Source of the DNA: Tissierellia bacterium
GTDB taxonomy: Bacteria > Bacillota > Clostridia > Tissierellales > Peptoniphilaceae
Assembly: GCA_012728755.1 (NCBI GenBank)
Contig: JAAYEL010000090.1
Span: 1-46,688, forward strand
Length of the DNA: 46,688 nucleotides
Direction: 5' to 3'
Of this stretch, positions 15,729 to 27,738 are shown one piece after another. Position 1 is the stretch's first letter. The number at the start of each line of letters is the position of its first letter. The notes under the pieces are model-generated. The model was given only the letters and a program-made list of their open reading frames with translations, was not told the origin of the DNA and did no database searches. Made by a program: the position numbers and the translations under genes.

Positions 15729-17390
15729 ATGTTAACAGATATACAAATTGCCCAGTCAACTAAACTGAGAGATATCAAAGAAATTGCCAAAGACTATGGC
15801 ATCGATGAAAATTTTCTTGAACTTTATGGAAACTTTAAGGCTAAGGTAGATTTAGAAAAACTCGAAAATTTAGAGAAAAAATCTAAACTAGTTTTAGTAA
15901 CGGCAATGTCACCAACACCTGCAGGAGAAGGAAAGACGACTGTAAATATTGGACTATCTCAAGCTCTAAATAAGATTGGGGTTAAAGCGATATCTGCATT
16001 AAGAGAACCTTCGCTTGGACCTAGTTTTGGGATGAAGGGTGGAGCTTGTGGAGGCGGATATTCTCAAGTATTACCGATGGAAGATATAAACTTGCATTTT
16101 ACAGGGGATATGCACGCTATCACTTATGCAAATAATCTAATATCGGCTATGTTAGATAATCATCTTCATCATGGAAACCAGCTAAATATTAATCCTAAAA
16201 ACATTCTATGGAAAAGAGCCCTAGATTTGAACGATAGATCACTTCGAGATATCACTATTGGACAAGGCGGCCTTGTGGATGGAGTGACTAGAAGAGATGG
16301 GTTTAATATCACAGTTGCTTCTGAGATAATGGCTATACTTTGCTTGAGCAAGGATATTGATGAATTAAAAGAGAGAATATCAAATATATTGATAGCATAT
16401 ACTTATGATAAAAAACCTATATATGTTAGAGATATCAAAGCACAAGAAGCTGCTGCACTTTTATTAAAAGATGCTATCAAACCAAATTTAGTACAGACAA
16501 CGGAAAATACTTTAGCCGTAGTTCATGGCGGCCCATTTGCGAATATCGCTCATGGATGTAACTCAATTAATGCCACTAATCTAGCCATGAAAATAGGTGA
16601 ATATACAGTTACGGAGGCTGGATTTGGCGCAGACCTTGGCGCTGAAAAATTCTTTGATATCAAGTGTAGACTTCAAGGAATTGAACCAGATTCTGTAGTA
16701 TTAGTAGCTACTATTAGAGCGATGAAATATAATGGAGGCGTTAAAAAAGACGACCTTGATAATGAAAATATCGAAGCGATGACTTTGGGTTTTGCCAATG
16801 TTAAAAGGCATATAGAAAATCTAAAAGGTTATGGAAAACCAATCGTGATAGCTTTAAATAGATTCCCTTCCGATACTCAAGCTGAGATTGATAAAGCTAC
16901 ACTATTAGCTAAAGAATGTTTAGTTGATTTGATCCCGATAGAGGTTTTTTCTAAGGGTGGAGAAGGAGCCATTGAACTAGCGAAAAAAGTCGTTGAGATT
17001 TCTGAAAATAACGATTCAATGTCACTTATATATGATGATTCAGATAGTATAGAAACTAAGATAAATAAAGTTTGTAAGAAAATATATAGAGCAGATGATG
17101 TCATATTATCAAATCAGGCTCAAAAGAAGATTAAAGAAATTGAAGCTTTAGGCTATTCACATTTTCCAGTTTGTATGGCAAAGACTCAATATTCATTTTC
17201 AGATGACCCTTCTTTGATAAATGCACCAGAGGGATTTCAAATTAATGTACGAGACCTTGTGATCAATAGTGGGGCAGGATTTATAGTATGCCTTACGGGT
17301 GATTTGATGACTATGCCTGGTCTTCCAAAAGTCCCAGCTGCACAACGAATGAAAATATACAAAGATGGAAAGATTGAAGGATTAAGTTAA
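15729..17390 (+). CDS. fhs: Formate-tetrahydrofolate ligase
   Basis: A 553-residue cytoplasmic enzyme making 10-formyl-THF from formate, THF and ATP, used in one-carbon metabolism and in the methyl branch of acetogenesis. The P-loop TPAGEGKTT is at about 63-71, followed by the family segments REPSLGPSFGMKGGACGGGYSQV and INLHFTGDMHAI. The C-terminal end is the typical PGLPKVPAAQRM. Length matches the family (about 556). GGAGG at 15720-15724 precedes the ATG. It is monocistronic with a strong terminator. It shows anaerobic C1 metabolism but alone does not prove acetogenesis. Confidence 0.97.
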   Translation: MLTDIQIAQSTKLRDIKEIAKDYGIDENFLELYGNFKAKVDLEKLENLEKKSKLVLVTAMSPTPAGEGKTTVNIGLSQALNKIGVKAISALREPSLGPSFGMKGGACGGGYSQVLPMEDINLHFTGDMHAITYANNLISAMLDNHLHHGNQLNINPKNILWKRALDLNDRSLRDITIGQGGLVDGVTRRDGFNITVASEIMAILCLSKDIDELKERISNILIAYTYDKKPIYVRDIKAQEAAALLLKDAIKPNLVQTTENTLAVVHGGPFANIAHGCNSINATNLAMKIGEYTVTEAGFGADLGAEKFFDIKCRLQGIEPDSVVLVATIRAMKYNGGVKKDDLDNENIEAMTLGFANVKRHIENLKGYGKPIVIALNRFPSDTQAEIDKATLLAKECLVDLIPIEVFSKGGEGAIELAKKVVEISENNDSMSLIYDDSDSIETKINKVCKKIYRADDVILSNQAQKKIKEIEALGYSHFPVCMAKTQYSFSDDPSLINAPEGFQINVRDLVINSGAGFIVCLTGDLMTMPGLPKVPAAQRMKIYKDGKIEGLS

Positions 17391-17398
17391 TCTAAGAA

Positions 17399-17427
17399 AA
17401 AGAAGATGCTAGCATCTTCTTTTTTTA
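17399..17427 (+). terminator. Intrinsic terminator of fhs
   Basis: AAGAAGATG (17400-17408), loop CTAG, CATCTTCTT, then T6. It isolates fhs from the ATP synthase operon. Confidence 0.9.
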
Positions 17428-17485
17428 TGCAATGATTCATTTGTGAAATAATTTTATTTCTAAGTCTTTATATTTGTTACTAATG

Positions 17486-17514
17486 TTGTAAAATTAGCGA
17501 TTTTTAGCTATAAT
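17486..17514 (+). promoter_or_regulatory. ATP synthase operon promoter
   Basis: TTGTAA (17486-17491), a 17-bp spacer and a consensus TATAAT (17509-17514), 25 bp before the first gene. It is probably the main promoter for the ten-gene atp operon, since no terminator occurs until after atpC. Confidence 0.75.
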
Positions 17515-17539
17515 ACTAATGTAGACAGTGAGGTAAAGT

Positions 17540-17764
17540 ATGAAAAATTTGGTTTTAATTACGCAATTAGGGATTTCACTAATCACGCCTATATTACTTG
17601 GCTTGTGGATTGGTGCACAAATTGATAAATGGCTTAAATTAAACGGAATTTTTTCAATTATACTAATGCTCATTGGAGTTATTAGTGGCTTTTTAAATGC
17701 ATATAAACTAATAATGAAAACAAATGTCGAGGTAAAGAAAACTGATGATGAGAACAACAGATGA
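17540..17764 (+). CDS. atpZ: AtpZ-like F0 accessory membrane protein
   Basis: A 74-residue protein with two membrane helices (about 5-28 and 37-60) of the AtpZ/AtpI family. It is commonly the first gene of Firmicute ATP synthase operons and has been associated with divalent cation transport or F0 assembly. The LGLWIGAQIDKWL segment between the helices is typical. GAGGT (17530-17534) precedes the ATG. Its end overlaps the next gene by 20 bp. Confidence 0.75.
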   Translation: MKNLVLITQLGISLITPILLGLWIGAQIDKWLKLNGIFSIILMLIGVISGFLNAYKLIMKTNVEVKKTDDENNR

Positions 17765-18146
17765 TTCAACACAAAGCTTAATATTTAATATAATTAAATA
17801 CTCCGTTTTGCTTGTTGTTTTTGAGAGTGTTCTTATTTTTTTGTTTTTAGATAATCCATTAAGATATTTTCTAGGATTAATGTTTGGATTTTTCTTCAAT
17901 CTGATTTTCTTTAGGTTGATGTATCTAAATGTTAATAAAGTTGTGGGGATGACGCAGGGGAAGGCTAAAAGCTACATTTTTGCCAACTACTTAGCTAGGT
18001 ACATAATAACTGGCTTTGTTTTATTCATTGCCGGTTCTTACTCTCAACTTAATATCTTCACATGTTTTTTAGGGCTTTTGACTATAAAAATAGTGATTTA
18101 TATTAGGAATTTTATATTAATGATTAAATCTCGAAAAACTAAATAA
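17745..18146 (+). CDS. ATP synthase subunit I-like membrane protein
   Basis: A 133-residue protein with four probable membrane helices (about 16-34, 38-60, 80-100 and 105-125). It has the position and shape of the AtpI/UncI family (PF03899), which helps assemble the c-ring. It overlaps atpZ by 20 bp. GAGG at 17729-17732 is the likely binding site. Two successive ATGs (17745, 17748) make the first residue uncertain. Sequence identity to AtpI is low, so the call rests partly on position. Confidence 0.65.
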   Translation: MMRTTDDSTQSLIFNIIKYSVLLVVFESVLIFLFLDNPLRYFLGLMFGFFFNLIFFRLMYLNVNKVVGMTQGKAKSYIFANYLARYIITGFVLFIAGSYSQLNIFTCFLGLLTIKIVIYIRNFILMIKSRKTK

Positions 18147-18172
18147 TTCCTTTAGGGAAGAAAGGAGTTTGT

Positions 18173-19148
<976 letters not shown>

Positions 19149-19167
19149 AATTAGATTGGAGATTTAG

Positions 19168-19677
19168 ATGGACAATTTACAAATAACAATTGTTCCTGAC
19201 TTACTAAGTCTTGCTTTGCAGTTATCTGCTACATTAGTACTATATTTTGTGCTAAGGCACTTTCTATATAACCCTATTAAAGAATATATGTCAAAAAGAC
19301 AGGCATATATTGAAAATAATATTTTAGAAAGTGAAGAAGCCAAACAACAAGCATTAGTGCTTAAAAATGAGTATGATGGCCGTATGAAAAATGCAAAACA
19401 AGAAGCTGGAGAGATAGTTGCTACAGCTCGTGTATTTGGTGATGATATCAAATCTAAAGCTATAAAAGAATCTAAAGAAGAAGCTGATAGGATATACCGT
19501 AATGGTGTTAAGTCACTAGAACTAGAAAGACAAAAAGTGATGAGCTCTTTAAATTCAGATATAGTTGACATGGCTATGTTAGGAGCGGAAAAGGTATTAA
19601 AAGAAAAATCTAGTGAAAAGACAGATAGAAGAATGGTTGAAGATTTTGTAGCATCTTTGGAGGCTACACATGAATAA
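19168..19677 (+). CDS. atpF: ATP synthase F0 subunit b
   Basis: The 169-residue peripheral stalk subunit. One N-terminal membrane helix (about 12-32) is followed by a long charged helix of coiled-coil type that dimerises and holds F1 through delta. A typical NPIKEYMSKRQAYIENNI segment follows the TM. Its stop overlaps the start of atpH by 8 bp. Confidence 0.93.
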   Translation: MDNLQITIVPDLLSLALQLSATLVLYFVLRHFLYNPIKEYMSKRQAYIENNILESEEAKQQALVLKNEYDGRMKNAKQEAGEIVATARVFGDDIKSKAIKESKEEADRIYRNGVKSLELERQKVMSSLNSDIVDMAMLGAEKVLKEKSSEKTDRRMVEDFVASLEATHE

Positions 19678-20215
19678 TCAAGTATCAAGTGTTTATTCAC
19701 AGGCTTTGTTTGATGTTGCTGTTGAAAAAGAAATATTAATACAAAGCAAAGATGAATTAAATCTATTAAAGACTTTATTGGAAGATAACCCAAAACTTAG
19801 GGTAATACTTGAAAATCCAAATATTGAAAAGCGTGAGAAAAAGGATATGGTTGATGTCCTTATGAAAGACTCAGAACAAAATACTAAAAATTTTGTAAAA
19901 GTGCTTTTAGATAATAATAGATTTGATCAATTTGATAATATCGTGGACCAATATATCAGAAGGTTCAATGAAAAAGAAAATATTGCCCCAGGGATTATAT
20001 ATTCTGCAAGGGCTTTAGACAAAGAATTCGTAGCTAAAGTTGAAGCTACATTAAGTAAAAAGTTAGATAAAAAAGTTGAGCTAGAAAATGTACTAGATGA
20101 GAGTTTAATCGGCGGATTTACAGTAAAGATGGATGGTAAATTTGTTGATAATAGTATAAAAGGACGATTAGAGAATCTGAAAAGCTCACTAAAACAGAAA
20201 AGAGGTGAGTTATGA
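19670..20215 (+). CDS. atpH: ATP synthase F1 subunit delta
   Basis: A 181-residue stalk subunit linking b to the F1 head. The N-terminal helical bundle (about 1-105) opens with [16 protein letters not shown]. The C-terminal part has the family motif [25 protein letters not shown]. It overlaps atpF by 8 bp and atpA by 4 bp (ATGA), so translation is coupled on both sides. Confidence 0.93.
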   Translation: MNNQVSSVYSQALFDVAVEKEILIQSKDELNLLKTLLEDNPKLRVILENPNIEKREKKDMVDVLMKDSEQNTKNFVKVLLDNNRFDQFDNIVDQYIRRFNEKENIAPGIIYSARALDKEFVAKVEATLSKKLDKKVELENVLDESLIGGFTVKMDGKFVDNSIKGRLENLKSSLKQKRGEL

Positions 20216-21717
20216 ACTTAAAGCCAGAGGAAATAAGTTCAATCATTAAAAATATGATTGAAAAATATGATCAAGACACTGAAGTAGTTGATGTCGGATC
20301 AATTATAGAAGTTGGCGATGGTATATCACGTGTTTATGGCTTAGATAACTGTATGGCAGGAGAACTACTTGAGTTTGAAGGCGGCGTTTATGGTTTAGCA
20401 CTTAACCTTGAACAAAACAACGTCGGTGTAGTACTTCTTGGGGATGATTCTAATCTTAAAGAAGGAACAAAAGTTAAGAGAACTGGAAGAATCGCTCAAG
20501 TGCCAGTAGGTGATGAGATGATTGGAAGAGTAGTAAATGCACTTGGTCAACCAATTGATGGTAAAGGACCTATCAATACTACTAAGTTTAGACCGGTTGA
20601 ATCTGAAGCGCCACAAGTTATAGAAAGACAATCAGTAAATCAACCATTGCAAACAGGTATTAAAGCAATTGACTCAATTATTCCTATAGGTAAAGGCCAA
20701 AGGGAGTTAATAATTGGGGATAGACAAACGGGAAAAACTGCGATAGCAGTTGATACTATACTAAATCAAAAAGGCAAGGATGTTATCTGTATCTATGTTG
20801 CGATTGGTCAAAAAGCTTCTACAGTAGCACAAATCGTAGATATTTTTGATAAGAATGGAGCTATGGACTATACGATTGTTGTATCAGAAACAGCAAGTCA
20901 ATTAGCGCCACTTCAATATTTAGCACCATATTCAGGAGTATCTATCGCCGAAGAATTTATGCATCAAGGTAAAGATGTTCTTATAGTTTATGATGACTTG
21001 AGTAAACATGCTGTAGCATATAGATCAATGTCACTTCTACTTAGAAGACCACCTGGACGTGAAGCATATCCTGGAGATGTTTTTTATCTTCACTCAAGAC
21101 TATTAGAAAGAGCTGCTAAATTAAGTGATGAGCTAGGTGGAGGAAGTATTACTGCACTACCTATTATCGAAACATTAGCAGGAGATATATCAGCATATAT
21201 CCCTACAAATGTTATCTCTATTACTGATGGACAAATTTTCCTAGAAAGTGAATTATTCTTCTCAGGACAAAGACCAGCTGTTAACTCAGGATTATCAGTA
21301 TCCAGAGTAGGGGGATCTGCACAAATGCCAGCGATGAAAAAAGTTTCTGGTGGTATTAAGCTAGAGCTTGCCCAATATAGAGAACTTGTAGCTTTCTCAC
21401 AATTTGGTTCAGAATTAGATAAAGCAACTGCTGATAAATTAAATCATGGTGAAAGAATTATGGAAATCATGAAACAAGGTCAATATTCTCCAATGGAGGT
21501 AGAAGATCAAGTTATGATTCTTTTTGCTGTGACTAATAAGATGCTTGCGGATGTTGAAGTTGATAGAATCAAAGATTTCGAAACAAATCTTCTTGAATTT
21601 ATGAAAAACTATCATCCACAAATTGGACAATCTATTCTTGAGGAACAAAAAATTACAGATGAGACTAGAGAAGCGTTAATCGATGCGATTAATGAATTCA
21701 AAAAGTCATTTTCATAG
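20212..21717 (+). CDS. atpA: ATP synthase F1 subunit alpha
   Basis: The 501-residue non-catalytic nucleotide-binding subunit. Walker A is GDRQTGKT at 169-176. The alpha-specific segments [23 protein letters not shown] and [10 protein letters not shown] are present. GAGGTGAG at 20204-20211 is the ribosome binding site. It lies in the usual order between delta and gamma. Confidence 0.98.
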   Translation: MNLKPEEISSIIKNMIEKYDQDTEVVDVGSIIEVGDGISRVYGLDNCMAGELLEFEGGVYGLALNLEQNNVGVVLLGDDSNLKEGTKVKRTGRIAQVPVGDEMIGRVVNALGQPIDGKGPINTTKFRPVESEAPQVIERQSVNQPLQTGIKAIDSIIPIGKGQRELIIGDRQTGKTAIAVDTILNQKGKDVICIYVAIGQKASTVAQIVDIFDKNGAMDYTIVVSETASQLAPLQYLAPYSGVSIAEEFMHQGKDVLIVYDDLSKHAVAYRSMSLLLRRPPGREAYPGDVFYLHSRLLERAAKLSDELGGGSITALPIIETLAGDISAYIPTNVISITDGQIFLESELFFSGQRPAVNSGLSVSRVGGSAQMPAMKKVSGGIKLELAQYRELVAFSQFGSELDKATADKLNHGERIMEIMKQGQYSPMEVEDQVMILFAVTNKMLADVEVDRIKDFETNLLEFMKNYHPQIGQSILEEQKITDETREALIDAINEFKKSFS

Positions 21718-21729
21718 TGAGGTGTTGAA

Positions 21730-24007
<2,278 letters not shown>

Positions 24008-24011
24008 TGCT

Positions 24012-24413
24012 ATGACTGAGTTAAAGTTAAAAATTGTAACTCCAGATAGAGTATTTTTCGACGGTGAGATTATCTCACTGGTAGCAAGAGGAATTGAAGG
24101 TGATTTTCAAATCTTAAAAAACCACTCTCCATTTGTAACAGTACTAGATATCAGAAAAATAAAGGTAAAATTAAAATCTGAAGAAAGAATAGCAGCAGTA
24201 GCAGGAGGATATATCATCGTAAGAAATAACCAAATTACGATAATGTCAGATGCCTGTGAATGGGCGGATGAGATAGATGTTAAGAGAGCTCAAAGAGCCA
24301 AAGAACTAGCAGAGAAAAAGCTAAAAGCATCAAACTCAGACAAAGATACCATGAATGCTGAAATAGCATTAAAGAAAGCAATCAACAGACTAGACCTATC
24401 AAGCAAGAAATAA
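24012..24413 (+). CDS. atpC: ATP synthase F1 subunit epsilon
   Basis: A 133-residue subunit regulating F1. The N-terminal beta-sandwich (1-85) has VTPDRVFFDGEI and GDFQILKNHSPFVT. A C-terminal two-helix domain (about 90-133) can inhibit ATP hydrolysis. It is the last gene of the operon. The operon terminator lies within the repeat element that begins 21 bp downstream. Confidence 0.95.
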   Translation: MTELKLKIVTPDRVFFDGEIISLVARGIEGDFQILKNHSPFVTVLDIRKIKVKLKSEERIAAVAGGYIIVRNNQITIMSDACEWADEIDVKRAQRAKELAEKKLKASNSDKDTMNAEIALKKAINRLDLSSKK

Positions 24414-24434
24414 TTTCCTACAGAAAAGGTCCTA

Positions 24435-24597
24435 GCTGCGGAGTCTTTTCGAGAGTAAATTTTTTCGAATCTGGTCCTCAGGGCGAGGCTAGTTAGATAA
24501 GTAAAAAATTCGCTGTTTATATATTGAGCAGCGAACTTTTTTTATCCAATCGTCGCCTCATCCCTTGCGGAGGCTTCGAAAAATTTGTCTCGAAAAG
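24435..24597. repeat. Long inverted-repeat element, copy A
   Basis: A 163-bp imperfect palindrome with outer arms CTTTTCGAG (24435-24443) and CTCGAAAAG (24589-24597). Further in, AAATTTTTTCGAA (24448-24460) faces TTCGAAAAATTT (24575-24586). A GGTCCTCAGGGCGAGGC block on the left faces GCCTCATCCCTTGCGGAGGC on the right. The centre is a terminator hairpin. A second copy of nearly the same sequence lies at 46222-46375. No coding capacity; the structure resembles a MITE or a large REP-like element. Confidence 0.8.
24503..24544 (+). terminator. atp operon terminator (centre of repeat copy A)
   Basis: TTCGCTG (24509-24515) pairs with CAGCGAA (24529-24535) across a 13-base loop, with an A-run before and seven T residues after. 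It is the only good terminator following atpC. Confidence 0.8.
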
Positions 24598-24720
24598 TAT
24601 AAGGTTAGAGGTGCTTGGTAGTGCTTCGGTGTATGCGGACTTTTCTGTGGAAAATATAAGGTTGGGGATATGGACTGTTGAGGCGGAGATTAGGTAATGA
24701 TATTGAGCTAGGGAATAGAT
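24598..24720. repeat. Degenerate tail repeat after copy A
   Basis: Directly after the palindrome comes TATAAGGTTAGAGGTGCTTGG. A second stretch (24655-24676) begins TATAAGGTTGGGGA and ends ATATGGACT, and is preceded by the mini-hairpin CTTTTC-TGTG-GAAAA. It looks like a shortened derivative of the same element end. The same succession follows copy B. No gene seen here. Confidence 0.55.
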
Positions 24721-24726
24721 AAATGT

Positions 24727-24754
24727 AAGACTTCGCTTTGCGAAGTCTTTTTTT
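24727..24754. terminator. Bidirectional terminator
   Basis: AAGACTTCGC (24727-24736), loop TTT, GCGAAGTCTT (24740-24749), then T-run on the plus strand. The complement also gives a T-run for the leftward ABC operon. Confidence 0.85.
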
Positions 24755-24766
24755 GTTATTTAAAGG

Positions 24767-24785
24767 GTGCTTGCGAAGCAAGCTA
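24767..24785 (-). terminator. GCTTGC-type hairpin at the ABC operon end
   Basis: GCTTGC (24769-24774), loop GAA, GCAAGC (24778-24783), 13 bp beyond the stop codon of the permease gene. Read on the minus strand, its flank AAAGTAGCTTGC equals the plus-strand flank of the hairpin at 67-83. Confidence 0.45.
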
Positions 24786-24797
24786 CTTTTTCTTTGT

Positions 24798-26888
24798 TTA
24801 ATCTGCCATAAAGTCTTTAACTAAAAATACGTTTAGTACGATAAGTGCAAGTGTCATTAAGCCGTAGGCTATTGGGGCTCCTAGAAGTTCAAAGCGCAGT
24901 AGGCTTAGTGGGCTAGTTAGTGGGTTTATACTGAAAAGTGTTACAATCACTAGCAGTAGGCTTATGCTTAGCGCGATTGAGTTAATGGTTGTATTGCGCT
25001 TTGCTATAGATATTGTAGCATTTACAAAACTTACTATAAACAGCAGGTGTCCAAATATTAAAAGGGCGATAAACATCGCAAATGATATAGTTGATGTAGT
25101 TGGAAATATGTTGTTTATAGATGTGTCTAGTATTTTTAACTCAAAGAATTTTTCAACCTTAAAGTATTGCCCGATATAGGTAATAACAAATAGCAGCATA
25201 AATCCAAAGTAATATAAGCTGAGCTTTAGCATTTTACGCGTTTTGGATTTTGCCATGGTATTAAATAACTTGCTAATACCAATTCTATATTCATAGCTAA
25301 GTGATAGAATGACACAAAAAGCGATAAATGCACTTGCTATTGAAGTGTTCATGATAAACGTAAATGGTCTTTTTGATGCGAAGAAAATATCATACGCTTC
25401 GTCATTCATATAGTATGTGGCGCCATCTTCCATCTTCTCTACATATTCATCATAAACAACTTTTAATCCACTTAGATCGGAAGTCTTAGTGTTCAATTCT
25501 TGTAGCATGAGCTGATCTTCATCAGTTAGATTTTCTTTACTAAGAATCTCAACCATGCTAGCATGAGCTTGATTTGCCTGTTCATAAGTTGATGTAAGCT
25601 CTTTAAAAGATTCTTCAGTAATATCGCCGACATAATGGTTACGTACTCGTTTTACTACATCATAGTCATAATCTTTTGAGATGTTAAAATTAGCTACATT
25701 TTGATAAGCTAGGACTGATACGATTAAAAGAAGTATTAGATATCTTCTTTTTACTAAGAAGTCGTAAATCTCGTTAATGGCTAGGTTTCCACTGTTAAAA
25801 CCTTTACTAGTATAAAGTGTTGGAAATCTGAGTTGCCATTGTTTCGAATATGATAGTGAAGATATGAATATAGTTAATATCGTCAGTATCAATATTAGAA
25901 TTATTGACCAATATTCGCTAAGTAAAGTAGTACCAAAAAGATGGCTTAGTTTTAGACTTTTAAAAGGACTATTTAGTAGGGTAAAAACATTAATGTATTT
26001 TAGGTTTTCTAATTGATTTCCAACAGGTATAAATGTATGAAAATAATATTGAAAATAGATTAAAACCCCCGTAATGATGGCTGAAAATATGGTATTTCTT
26101 GTCACGAAAACGATTAATGCAAAGATGAATACGATAAGCATCATTACAAAATACAAAGATAAAATGTTTTGTAGTATATACGATAATATTGATATATTCG
26201 TTGGTGAAAATGTAAAGCTAGGAATATTGTTTATTATGATATCTAGATTTATATTGTTTATTCGAAGTATCAGCACATCAAGTAACATCCAAATCACCAT
26301 AAATGCCAGGGTAGTTAGGATGAAAACAGCTAATTTTACAAAAAATATCTTTGTTAATCCGCTTTTATATGTTGAATAAACTTTAATTAGTCCATTATCA
26401 ATATCTGAGTAGTATAGATAATAAAATAAGAAAAGACCTATTAACACTAGTAGGTACCATACATAGGCACTATTATCTACATACTTCTCAAAGAAAGAAG
26501 TTTTGTAGGGTACTAATTCCAGATTCGAGATACTTTTTAAGTAACTGTTTTCAATTTCTAGATTAGTGATATCCTCAGGAGTCATGGTAGGCATAAGCAT
26601 TTTACGTAGATTATTTTCTAAATCTTCTTGTAATATACTATCTCTTTTAGCCAAGATTGCATGGCCGCTAACAAAACTAGAATAGCTCAAAGGAAGTTGA
26701 TTAAACTTCTTAGTGGCAAAATCACTGATTGGATAGTCTTTCATCATTTCATAGCTTTCTTGATCTTGTCTTACCTCTTTATCCGTAAATATCATAAGAT
26801 TAAGGAAACTTATGAGTAATATAAATATTAGAAGAAAGAAAAATATTACTTTATGACTTAATAACTTTCTAAATTCATTTATTAGCAT
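24798..26888 (-). CDS. ABC-2-type transporter permease
   Basis: A 696-residue membrane protein opening with the typical ABC-2 start MLINEFRKLLSHKVIFFFLLIFI. A large extracellular loop (about 35-140) follows the first TM. Roughly five TMs come between 142 and 365. A second repeat starts near 385 (DFLVKRRYLILLLIV), with its own extracellular loop (about 415-515) and about six TMs to the end. It appears to be an internal duplication of a half-transporter, so one chain may form the complete pore. Its start follows the ATPase gene stop by 1 bp. It is the last gene of a lipoprotein-ATPase-permease operon. The substrate is unknown. Confidence 0.75.
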   Translation of the reverse strand: MLINEFRKLLSHKVIFFFLLIFILLISFLNLMIFTDKEVRQDQESYEMMKDYPISDFATKKFNQLPLSYSSFVSGHAILAKRDSILQEDLENNLRKMLMPTMTPEDITNLEIENSYLKSISNLELVPYKTSFFEKYVDNSAYVWYLLVLIGLFLFYYLYYSDIDNGLIKVYSTYKSGLTKIFFVKLAVFILTTLAFMVIWMLLDVLILRINNINLDIIINNIPSFTFSPTNISILSYILQNILSLYFVMMLIVFIFALIVFVTRNTIFSAIITGVLIYFQYYFHTFIPVGNQLENLKYINVFTLLNSPFKSLKLSHLFGTTLLSEYWSIILILILTILTIFISSLSYSKQWQLRFPTLYTSKGFNSGNLAINEIYDFLVKRRYLILLLIVSVLAYQNVANFNISKDYDYDVVKRVRNHYVGDITEESFKELTSTYEQANQAHASMVEILSKENLTDEDQLMLQELNTKTSDLSGLKVVYDEYVEKMEDGATYYMNDEAYDIFFASKRPFTFIMNTSIASAFIAFCVILSLSYEYRIGISKLFNTMAKSKTRKMLKLSLYYFGFMLLFVITYIGQYFKVEKFFELKILDTSINNIFPTTSTISFAMFIALLIFGHLLFIVSFVNATISIAKRNTTINSIALSISLLLVIVTLFSINPLTSPLSLLRFELLGAPIAYGLMTLALIVLNVFLVKDFMAD

Positions 26889-26889
26889 A

Positions 26890-27738
26890 TCAACCCAACC
26901 ATTCTAGATAAACATCATCCATGCTTGTATGAACTCGATTTGGATAATCTTTTTCAGATATAAACCTTGTCCATAAAGCGCCATTGACATTTTTCGTGTT
27001 AACTACTTTGATCGTACTGTCTTTAGAAATAAGGTCATCAATGTCTTGTGATGTCTCATAAACTTTTATCTCGGACAATAGATTGTCTTGAGTATCGAAA
27101 TTCAAAACGTTGCCAGATTTCATAAATACAACATTATTTGCTATTAATTCAATATCGTTGATAACATGAGTTGCAAGTATGACTATCCTATCTTTTGAGA
27201 TAACTGCTAAGATATCTCTTAAGTTTCTTCTTTGAACAGGGTCAAATCCAGCAGTAGGTTCATCTAATAAGACAATTTTAGGATCATTTAGTAAGCATTG
27301 AGCTATAAGCAGTCTTTGTTTCATACCACCTGAGATGGAGGCAAGCTTTTTGTTTTTATGTTCCTCTAACTCCAATTCAATAAGTAACTGCTTGATCTTT
27401 CCCTTATAGTTTTTTAACCCTTTTAAAGATGAAATGTAATATAGAAAATTTTCAACAGTTATAGGTAAATCCAAAGTCTGTTGTTGAGGAACCCCTCCAA
27501 GAATTTCCTTAAATCTTAAATCTTTACCATGTATATCCTTGCCATTATAGGTAATCTCTCCATCATAATCTAATATGCCACTGATACAATTAAGTAGGGT
27601 TGTCTTACCAGCACCATTATGTCCAAGTAGACCATAGACCCCATTTTCAAATGAAAGATTTATGTTTTTAAGAGCTTCAAAATTACCATATTTTTTTGTA
27701 AGATTTCTAATTTGAAGAATATTATCATTCGTTAACAT
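26890..27738 (-). CDS. ABC transporter ATP-binding protein
   Basis: A 282-residue ATPase. Walker A is GHNGAGKT at 39-46, the Q-loop is GGVPQQ (about 81-86), the signature SISGGMK is at 134-140, Walker B is IVLLDE at 155-160 with catalytic E160, and the switch histidine is H191. The C-terminal 80 residues form the short regulatory tail seen in ABC-2 exporter ATPases. The start overlaps the upstream lipoprotein gene by 14 bp, and the stop nearly touches the permease. It powers the permease in this operon; export or membrane-stress resistance is the usual role of this arrangement. Confidence 0.9.
   Translation of the reverse strand: MLTNDNILQIRNLTKKYGNFEALKNINLSFENGVYGLLGHNGAGKTTLLNCISGILDYDGEITYNGKDIHGKDLRFKEILGGVPQQQTLDLPITVENFLYYISSLKGLKNYKGKIKQLLIELELEEHKNKKLASISGGMKQRLLIAQCLLNDPKIVLLDEPTAGFDPVQRRNLRDILAVISKDRIVILATHVINDIELIANNVVFMKSGNVLNFDTQDNLLSEIKVYETSQDIDDLISKDSTIKVVNTKNVNGALWTRFISEKDYPNRVHTSMDDVYLEWLG

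Noticed and set aside
19164-19793. A 209-residue minus-strand open frame
   Set aside because: It lies wholly opposite atpF and atpH, which are certain genes; the frame is a by-product of their codon use.
24435-24597. A fragment of an insertion sequence with transposase
   Set aside because: There is no reading frame of any length in either copy; only the inverted-repeat structure is seen.
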